The notes beneath the pieces were generated by a model. It saw only the letters and a list, made by a program, of their open reading frames with translations, was not told where the DNA came from and ran no database searches. From Bacteroidales bacterium (GTDB taxonomy: Bacteria > Bacteroidota > Bacteroidia > Bacteroidales > UBA7960): DNA of 6,931 nucleotides. Made by a program: the position numbers and the translations under genes. Of this stretch, positions 1-4,328 are shown piece by piece. The stretch covers positions 1-6,931 of the forward strand of contig SLDN01000175.1 of NCBI GenBank assembly GCA_007125275.1, read 5' to 3'. The stretch's first letter is position 1. The number at the start of each line of letters is the position of its first letter.

Positions 1-2
1 AC

Positions 3-59
3 AGTTTAAATGAAAGATACTATGCACGCCACTTTGTAAAAGGCGGGAGACTTCGCTAA
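3..59 (+). CDS. possible C-terminal tail of an upstream gene, 18 codons, unrecognised
   Basis: One plus-strand frame is open from the left edge to a TAA at 57-59 and reads SLNERYYARHFVKGGRLR. The basic, aromatic-rich composition would suit the end of a real protein. However, an open run of 18 codons at a window edge is easily chance, and I recognise no family. Another plus-strand frame holds only a 9-codon ORF (10-39), and the minus strand only an 18-codon ORF beginning near 63. If this is a gene end, it converges on hsp20. The sequence left of the window would decide. Confidence 0.15.
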   Translation, partial: SLNERYYARHFVKGGRLR

Positions 60-90
60 CATGATTTTGCAAACAGGCTATACAAGAAAG

Positions 91-117
91 AACCGGGGCA
101 GGCACTCCCACCCCGTT
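91..117. other. GC-rich hairpin between the left edge and hsp20
   Basis: CGGGG (94-98) can pair with CCCCG (111-115). The pairing extends inward through GG (101-102) with CC (108-109), leaving a 5-nt loop and a small internal loop, and outward through AA with TT past one bulged C. No T-run follows on either strand, so it is not a standard intrinsic terminator. It may be a structured end for whatever lies to the left, or chance pairing in a GC-rich patch. Confidence 0.25.
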
Positions 118-140
118 GCGTCTTGATTGATGAGTTAAAC

Positions 141-170
141 AAAAAAGGGTGGTCATAAAACCACCCCCTT
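141..170 (-). terminator. intrinsic terminator of hsp20
   Basis: On the minus strand, about 30 bp after the hsp20 stop, GGGTGGT pairs perfectly with ACCACCC (plus-strand arms 147-153 and 160-166) around a 6-nt loop. It is followed at once by six T residues (plus-strand A-run 141-146). Stem plus U-tract in this orientation is the classic rho-independent form. Read in the plus direction the T-rich stretch (178-182) is delayed, so any bidirectional activity should be weaker. Confidence 0.85.
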
Positions 171-199
171 AAAAACATTTTTAATGCCTCGCCAAACAA

Positions 200-622
200 T
201 TACGACACCTTGATCTCTTTGCTCAGTCTTGCTTTTTCCATCTTAGGAATGCTTATATAAAGAATCCCATTGTCGTAGCGGGCTTTGATTTTTTCCGCAT
301 CCGCGGTTTCCGGAATGGTGAATGAACGGGTGAATTCGTCCATGCTGAACTCCTGCTGCAGGTATTCAGTTGCCGGCTGCCCCTCGTCTTCTTTTTTCTC
401 AAAAATTACAGACAAAAGTTTGTTTTCAACTTCAAGTTTAAAGTCTTCCTTTTTCATTCCGGGCGCTGCCAGCTCAATTTCATAAGCATCTTCTTTTTCA
501 AGGATGTTGGTAGCAGGTACGCAGCCACATTTCCTCTCAAAGCCGGTATTGAAGTTTCTTTCAAGCATGTTGTCAAGCATGTCTGACAAGTTGGGGCGGT
601 GTTTCATTCTTATTATAGTCAT
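200..622 (-). CDS. hsp20: Small heat-shock protein, Hsp20/alpha-crystallin family
   Basis: This 140-residue protein is a typical-length cytoplasmic small heat-shock protein, an ATP-independent holdase that keeps unfolding proteins soluble for refolding by DnaK/ClpB. The short N-terminal arm (residues 1-35) carries an amphipathic stretch (DMLDNMLERNF). The alpha-crystallin domain runs from about PATNILEKED (36-45) through ELAAPGMKKEDFKLEVEN to the hallmark A-x-x-x-N-G-I-L segment (ARYDNGILYISIPK, about residues 114-127). The C-terminal tail ends in IKV, an I-x-I/V motif that docks between subunits in oligomers of this family. The ATG at 620-622 is fixed by a strong Shine-Dalgarno sequence 8 nt upstream. 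The gene is monocistronic, with its own terminator, and divergent from the PLD gene. An odd feature is a Cys-Gly-Cys motif (C32, C34) directly before the crystallin domain. The family is certain; the heat-shock regulation is inferred from the family. Confidence 0.97.
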   Translation of the reverse strand: MTIIRMKHRPNLSDMLDNMLERNFNTGFERKCGCVPATNILEKEDAYEIELAAPGMKKEDFKLEVENKLLSVIFEKKEDEGQPATEYLQQEFSMDEFTRSFTIPETADAEKIKARYDNGILYISIPKMEKARLSKEIKVS

Positions 623-630
623 TGTTCTGT

Positions 631-638
631 CCTCCTTT
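631..638 (-). promoter_or_regulatory. strong Shine-Dalgarno site for hsp20
   Basis: The minus strand reads AAAGGAGG, then an 8-nt spacer, then the ATG of hsp20. It is a near-complete anti-SD match at ideal spacing and settles the start codon. It stands out because the PLD, ptb and buk starts in this window have no purine-rich SD, as is usual in Bacteroidetes. Confidence 0.85.
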
Positions 639-710
639 GATTATGTGAATAAATTGTTTTCTGATCATGACATTATCAAATGCCGTTCCGATTGATATTT
701 GAACCCTTTG

Positions 711-766
711 TGCGCCATAATGGCCGATCTCATAGCAGCGCCCCCTTGTTTTTGCGCCATAATGGC
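711..766. promoter_or_regulatory. twin palindromic operator-like sites
   Basis: The 14-bp sequence TGCGCCATAATGGC occurs at 711-724 and again at 753-766. Within each copy, GCCAT-A-ATGGC (714-724 and 756-766) is a perfect 5+1+5 palindrome. The centres are 42 bp apart, four helical turns, so a dimeric protein bound at both would sit on one face of the helix. The sites lie 97 and 139 bp upstream of the hsp20 ATG, and 281 and 239 bp upstream of the PLD ATG, so hsp20 is the likelier target. The motif is not CIRCE (the HrcA site), and I do not recognise it as a known operator. Confidence 0.55.
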
Positions 767-918
767 TGGTTTTTTTATATTGGGGGGCTGTTGTTACTTT
801 AGTGTGACAGGTCAAGCCCTGTGTTTATAGTTATTAACCAGCCGGCAACATTCTCCCTTGCCATACAATGCGACAGTGCCAATTGGTTGCGCTTTCACAT
901 TGAAAATATCAATGCATC

Positions 919-952
919 TTTGTTCATTATAAGTAGAAAAATCATATTTTTG
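919..952 (+). promoter_or_regulatory. candidate Bacteroidetes promoter for the PLD gene
   Basis: TTTG at 919-922 and TATTTTTG at 945-952 match the -33 (TTTG) and -7 (TAnnTTTG) elements of the Bacteroidetes housekeeping sigma factor. The 22-bp spacing is slightly long. Transcription would begin near 959, giving a leader of about 40 nt before the ATG at 1000. TATTTTTGA recurs in the ptb promoter. Confidence 0.45.
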
Positions 953-984
953 ATGTGGTTTATCCTGAGCATTTCCGGGTATTT

Positions 985-992
985 TAGATTTG
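985..992 (+). promoter_or_regulatory. second -7-like element just before the PLD start
   Basis: TAGATTTG at 985-992 is an exact TAnnTTTG match but has no TTTG at the usual upstream distance. If used, the transcript would begin at about the ATG (1000), giving a leaderless mRNA, or a 30-nt leader for translation from the internal ATG at 1033. It is weaker than the element at 945-952. Confidence 0.25.
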
Positions 993-999
993 CTGTAAT

Positions 1000-2076
1000 A
1001 TGCGTACAGATCCTGATTTACAAATCCGCCTGATGTCCGATCCGCTGGTGTATTTCACTCAGATGCTTAAGGACATACAAAAAGCCACGAGCTACATCTA
1101 CATGGAGATCTATCGGTTTCGCAATGATGAGATGGGGGTTCGGTTTCGCGATAATTTGGTTAAGAAGTGTCTGGAGGGTGTCAAGATCCGTCTGCTGATT
1201 GACTCCTGGGGTGCTTCTTCCAATTACTGGTTCTTTCAGGATTTGCTGGACGCAGGTGGGGATGTCAGGTTTTTTGAAAAGATCCGTTTGAGCTGGGATG
1301 GCTTCACCAAGAGCCACCGCCGCGACCACCGAAAAATCCTTGTCATCGACGACGAAATCACCTACATAGGCTCTGCCAACATTTCAGCATACTCTTTCAA
1401 CTGGCGGGAGTCGATGTTTCGCATCAAAGGGGGCATTGCCAAGAGCTTTAAAAAGATCATTGCTGAAAATTACAAGCTCTACAATAAGTATTTTTTTGAT
1501 AAACAGGCATATACGAAAACTGTTTTTTACAATGGCTTTGAGATCATTCGTGATGTTCCATCCATTACATGGCAGCCTGTTCAAAAGAAATTCCTTGAGC
1601 TGATACAAGCTGCGCAACGGGAAATCATCATCGAAACACCCTATTTTTTGCCGGGCAGCAGTCTGAGAAAAGCCCTTGTGGAAGCTGCCGGCAGAGGTGT
1701 TACCGTTAATGTACACATTCCAAAAAAGTCTGACGTTGGTGCGCTTGATCTGCTCACTTCTAAATATCTGGGAGAGCTGGCAGAGCAAGGCATCAATATT
1801 TTCTTTTTCCTTCCGGAAAACCTGCACGCCAAGATATTCCTTGCCGACAGAACGTCTTTTGTGATTGGCTCTTCGAATTTTGATTACAGAAGCTTCCGTT
1901 ACCAGCACGAGATTTGCCTTGCTGGTCAGCACAAAAGCCTTGCTCGTCAAATTGTTAGCCACTTCAACGAAACACGCAAAAACTCCGAAGCCTTTCATTA
2001 TGAGAACTGGCTGCGCCGACCTGCCATACAGCGTTTTCTGGAATGGTTGCTCGTGCCACTGAGGCATTTATTCTGA
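1000..2076 (+). CDS. Phospholipase D/cardiolipin synthase family enzyme, two HKD motifs
   Basis: This 358-residue protein has two phospholipase D domains. The first HxKx4D motif is H110-K112-D117, with GSAN at 124-127. The second is H276-K278-D283, with GSSN at 290-293. Both are intact, so the enzyme should form the usual two-lobed active site with a covalent phospho-histidine intermediate. The family makes cardiolipin by phosphatidyl transfer or hydrolyses phosphodiesters. The exact substrate cannot be read from the sequence. There is no signal peptide or N-terminal membrane helix, so it resembles the soluble, membrane-associated ClsB-like group rather than ClsA. An amphipathic, Trp/Leu/Arg-rich C-terminus (FLEWLLVPLRHLF) may touch the membrane. 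The frame is closed by TAG at 985-987, so ATG 1000 is the first ATG. The internal ATG at 1033 would remove residues that appear to belong to the first strand. No SD is present. The gene appears monocistronic: 196 bp and a new promoter separate it from ptb. Confidence 0.93.
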   Translation: MRTDPDLQIRLMSDPLVYFTQMLKDIQKATSYIYMEIYRFRNDEMGVRFRDNLVKKCLEGVKIRLLIDSWGASSNYWFFQDLLDAGGDVRFFEKIRLSWDGFTKSHRRDHRKILVIDDEITYIGSANISAYSFNWRESMFRIKGGIAKSFKKIIAENYKLYNKYFFDKQAYTKTVFYNGFEIIRDVPSITWQPVQKKFLELIQAAQREIIIETPYFLPGSSLRKALVEAAGRGVTVNVHIPKKSDVGALDLLTSKYLGELAEQGINIFFFLPENLHAKIFLADRTSFVIGSSNFDYRSFRYQHEICLAGQHKSLARQIVSHFNETRKNSEAFHYENWLRRPAIQRFLEWLLVPLRHLF

Positions 2077-2175
2077 TGGTCTCTGTCATTTCCCTTCATT
2101 CTTTGCTGTTTTTTGATTAAAAGAAATGAGTGTAAATGCGTTTATGTCTCTATGCATTTTCTCTATGTGGCCGGA

Positions 2176-2207
2176 TGTGGCATTAATGTCCACAAAAAAG
2201 TGTTTTT
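2176..2207 (+). terminator. weak possible terminator after the PLD gene
   Basis: TGTGG (2176-2180) pairs with CCACA (2190-2194), and CAT/ATG can pair inside. Six A residues, GTG and then TTTTT (2203-2207) follow. The stem is short and the T-run is displaced by about 8 nt, so termination would be inefficient. It is the best candidate in the 196-bp PLD-ptb spacer, which is otherwise plain AT-rich sequence. Confidence 0.25.
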
Positions 2208-2211
2208 ACAG

Positions 2212-2241
2212 ATTGATGTTCCATTCTTTTGATTATTTTTG
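2212..2241 (+). promoter_or_regulatory. candidate promoter of the ptb-buk operon
   Basis: TATTTTTG at 2234-2241 matches the Bacteroidetes -7 consensus TAnnTTTG exactly and is followed by A, making the same 9-mer as in the PLD promoter. The -33 element is less clear: ATTG at 2212-2215, with an 18-bp spacer. Transcription would start near 2248 and leave a leader of about 25 nt, A-rich and without an SD, before the ATG at 2273. Confidence 0.55.
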
Positions 2242-2272
2242 AACAAATTAATCGTAAAACCAACAAAACATC

Positions 2273-3172
2273 ATGCTAACTAAACTATCAGAACTACACG
2301 AAATGGCACGCCGGCACAGTCGCCGAAGACTTGTACTTGCCGCTGCCCACGATGCACACGCCATGGGAGCGGTGATCAATGCACATCAAAACGACCTCGT
2401 TGACGGTATCTTCATCGGTGATGAGAAAAAGATACAGGAAATTGGGCAAACCAAAGGTTTTGATCTGACCCCATTCACGATCATCGACGAGCCCGACAAC
2501 GCCAAAGCAGCGGCCATGGCAGTAAAAATGGTCAGAGAGGGTGAAGCCGACATCCTGATGAAAGGCAACCTTGGCACCGCCATCTTGCTCAAGGCTGTGT
2601 TGAACAAGGAATACGGGCTGCGCACCGGAGAACAGATATCCCACCTGGCTGTTTTTGAGCTCCCTGCCTATCATAAGCTGATTGCGCTGACAGATGCTGC
2701 CATGAACATTGCACCCGAATTCAATGAAAAGGTGTCCATAACACGCAACGCTGTTGGCTATTTGCAAAAACTGGGCATAAAAGAACCTAAAGTGGCCATG
2801 CTGTCTGCCGTTGAAACAGTGAACCCCTCTATGAAATCAAGCATGGAGGCAAGTTCTATCGCAAAAATGGGTGACCGGGGACAGATCAAAAATTGCATTA
2901 TCGACGGGCCTCTGGCTTTTGACAATGCGGTAAGCAAAAAAAGTGCGGAACTAAAAGGGATCAACAGTCCGGTAGCCGGCGACGCAGACCTGCTGGTGGC
3001 CGACGACATTGATGCAGCAAACGGGCTTTACAAAGCCTTCATCTATTTCGCCCAGGCAGCCTGCGCCGCAGTGATCCTTGGTGCCGCAGCACCCATTGTG
3101 CTAACCTCTCGCGCCGATACCGACGACACAAAACTGAACAGCATCGCACTGGCTGCAGCCGCCGGTAACTGA
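2273..3172 (+). CDS. ptb: Phosphate butyryltransferase
   Basis: This enzyme converts butyryl-CoA (or isobutyryl-/isovaleryl-CoA) plus phosphate to the acyl-phosphate and CoA in the cytoplasm, the first step of kinase-route butyrate formation. The 299 residues form one PTA/PTB domain, matching the roughly 300-residue clostridial enzymes. Segments typical of the family are ADILMKGNLGTA (92-103), LTDAAMNIAP (139-148), KVAMLSAVETVNPSM (173-187), GPLAFDNAVS (212-221), GDADLLVADDIDAANGLYKA (236-255) and PIVLTSRADTDDTK (274-287). It has no MaoC/enoyl-CoA hydratase or DRTGG/AAA extension, which argues against the bifunctional hydratase fusion and the long Pta forms. Butyrate kinase directly downstream, 58 bp away, makes the butyryl assignment much stronger than acetyl. 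The ATG at 2273 follows an A-rich leader without an SD, as is normal for this phylum. Preference for straight or branched acyl chains cannot be read from the sequence. Confidence 0.95.
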   Translation: MLTKLSELHEMARRHSRRRLVLAAAHDAHAMGAVINAHQNDLVDGIFIGDEKKIQEIGQTKGFDLTPFTIIDEPDNAKAAAMAVKMVREGEADILMKGNLGTAILLKAVLNKEYGLRTGEQISHLAVFELPAYHKLIALTDAAMNIAPEFNEKVSITRNAVGYLQKLGIKEPKVAMLSAVETVNPSMKSSMEASSIAKMGDRGQIKNCIIDGPLAFDNAVSKKSAELKGINSPVAGDADLLVADDIDAANGLYKAFIYFAQAACAAVILGAAAPIVLTSRADTDDTKLNSIALAAAAGN

Positions 3173-3181
3173 TCCGGCTGC
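3155..3181 (+). other. hairpin over the ptb stop codon in the ptb-buk junction
   Basis: GCAGCCG (3155-3161) is a perfect reverse complement of CGGCTGC (3175-3181). An alternative fold pairs GCCGG (3161-3165) with CCGGC (3174-3178) around an 8-nt loop containing the TGA. No T-run follows (AAAAACATC instead), so it is unlikely to terminate transcription. It sits at the end of ptb in an otherwise A-rich 58-bp gap. It could stabilise the upstream message or tune the ptb:buk ratio. Confidence 0.45.
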
Positions 3182-3230
3182 AAAAACATCACACTAAAAC
3201 TCAATGGTTGAACACATAAACATTTATTCC

Positions 3231-4307
3231 ATGAACAAAGAACTGATACTGGCCATCAACCCCGGCTCCACATCCACCAAAATTGCCGTTTTTAAAAACA
3301 CAAAAGAGGTGTTTTTAAAGAACATCAAACACACGCGTGAAAAGCTCAAAGAGTTCAAAAAAATAACAGATCAGTATAGCTTTCGAAAACAAATCATCCT
3401 TGAAGAGCTTGAAAGCGCTTCTTTTGACGTAAACAAAATACGGGTGATCGTTGGTCGCGGCGGCCTTGTAAAGCCTATTCCATCAGGTGTTTACCGAGTA
3501 AACGACAGGCTTGTTGAGGACCTGAAGATTGGTATTATGGGTCAACACGCCAGTAACCTTGGTGGTTTGATCGCCCGCGACCTTGCAGATTCCATCCCGG
3601 ATGCGGAGGCCTTTATCGCTGACCCCGTTGTGGTTGACGAGCTCGAAGACATTGCGCGCATCTCCGGGCATCCGCTTTTTGAAAGAGTTTCCATCTTTCA
3701 CGCCCTGAACCAGAAGGCGATCGCGCGCCAGCACGGAAAGTCTGTTTCGCGCAGCTATGATGAATTGAACCTGGTGGTTGCCCACCTGGGTGGCGGAATC
3801 AGTGTTGGCGCCCATTACAAGGGCAGAGTGATTGACGTAAACCAAGCGCTGAACGGCGAAGGCCCCTTTTCACCCGAAAGAAGCGGCACCCTCCCAAGTG
3901 GCGCTTTGGTAGAAATGTGCTTCAGCGGCAAATACACCAAAGAAGAGATCGATTGCATGATCACCGGACAGGGTGGCCTGGTGGCCTACCTGGGCACCAA
4001 TGATGCTTACGAGGTAGAGAAACTGGCTGCTGCAGGAGATGATAAAGCCCTGCTGATTCAAAACGCGATGGCTTACCAGGTTTCCAAAGAGATCGGCGCC
4101 ATGTCAACCGTGCTGAAAGGCGCCGTTGACGCCATCCTGCTCACCGGAGGTATCGCCTACGGAAAGCCCTTTGTCGAATCCGTATCAGAACGAGTCAGAC
4201 ATATCGGCCCGGTGTTCGTTTATCCCGGCGAGGACGAAATGCGCGCCCTGGCCATGAACGGCCTGATGGTGTTTAACGGCGAAAGCGAAGCCCTGGAATA
4301 CGAGTAA
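3231..4307 (+). CDS. buk: Butyrate kinase
   Basis: This enzyme transfers phosphate between butyryl-phosphate and ADP, giving butyrate and ATP. It is the second step after Ptb and an acid-yielding energy-conserving reaction. It belongs to the acetate kinase/ASKHA fold family. Visible family segments, numbered from M1 at 3231, are LAINPGSTSTKIAVF (7-21, phosphate-1), VGRGGLVKPIPSG (74-86), ISGHPLFERVSIFHALNQKA (144-163), VAHLGGGISVGAHYKGRVID (183-202, phosphate-2), NGEGPFSPERSGTLP (208-222) and LLTGGIAYGK (303-312, adenosine site). The 358-residue length fits butyrate kinases (about 355) rather than the longer acetate kinases (about 400). An in-frame ATG at 3204 would add nine residues (MVEHINIYS). 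I prefer 3231 because family members begin just before the INPGSTSTK motif and the sequence before it is A/T-rich; neither start has an SD. The gene is cotranscribed with ptb. It converges on the kinase gene with no clear terminator. Confidence 0.95.
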   Translation: MNKELILAINPGSTSTKIAVFKNTKEVFLKNIKHTREKLKEFKKITDQYSFRKQIILEELESASFDVNKIRVIVGRGGLVKPIPSGVYRVNDRLVEDLKIGIMGQHASNLGGLIARDLADSIPDAEAFIADPVVVDELEDIARISGHPLFERVSIFHALNQKAIARQHGKSVSRSYDELNLVVAHLGGGISVGAHYKGRVIDVNQALNGEGPFSPERSGTLPSGALVEMCFSGKYTKEEIDCMITGQGGLVAYLGTNDAYEVEKLAAAGDDKALLIQNAMAYQVSKEIGAMSTVLKGAVDAILLTGGIAYGKPFVESVSERVRHIGPVFVYPGEDEMRALAMNGLMVFNGESEALEYE

Positions 4308-4328
4308 ACCCCTGGCAGTGCATGAATG

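Larger units (their letters stand above)
623..999. other. divergent intergenic region between hsp20 and the PLD gene
   Basis: This 377-bp region holds no convincing gene. The hsp20 side (623-700) is AT-rich and carries the SD site. The middle holds two identical palindromes (714-724 and 756-766) with a GC-rich patch between them. To the right is a small dyad, TGAC-AG-GTCA (805-814). The PLD side (820-999) carries two matches to the Bacteroidetes -7 element. I could not find a clean TTTG/TAnnTTTG promoter for hsp20 on the minus strand. A TGATAATG at about 671-678 (minus-strand reading) is the nearest -10-like sequence, without a good -35. The position and spacing suggest that most of the regulatory information for both genes lies here. 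Confidence 0.6.

Noticed and set aside
711..766. Repeats as a mini CRISPR array or insertion-sequence ends
   Set aside because: There are only two 14-bp copies in direct orientation with a 28-bp gap, no target duplication and no cas or transposase gene nearby.
573..815. Minus-strand frame of 80 codons overlapping the start of hsp20
   Set aside because: It covers the hsp20 SD and the twin palindromes and continues into the first hsp20 codons in another frame. Regulatory use of this DNA is better supported than coding use, and the protein looks like no family.
821..1033. Plus-strand 70-codon frame with a hydrophobic middle, starting GTG
   Set aside because: The start is a GTG with no SD, it overlaps the PLD start in another frame, and its hydrophobicity follows from the T-rich promoter region. 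No family resemblance.
1384..2067. Minus-strand open frame (227 codons) inside the PLD gene
   Set aside because: It is antisense to the second HKD region. Its translation has no recognisable family and no promoter or SD.
2086..2129. TCATTTC...GAAATGA inverted repeat after the PLD stop as a terminator
   Set aside because: It is a 7-bp A/T-rich stem with a 30-nt loop and no following T-run, expected by chance in such AT-rich sequence.
2147..2167. Direct repeat TCTCTATG at 2147-2154 and 2160-2167
   Set aside because: Two 8-bp copies in low-complexity sequence, with no palindromy and no third copy near the promoter. It is most likely chance.
2273..4307. Phosphate acetyltransferase and acetate kinase (pta-ackA) as the identity of the pair
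   Set aside because: The kinase is 358 residues with butyrate-kinase signatures rather than the roughly 400 of acetate kinase, and the transferase has the short Ptb form. Gene order ptb then buk also fits.
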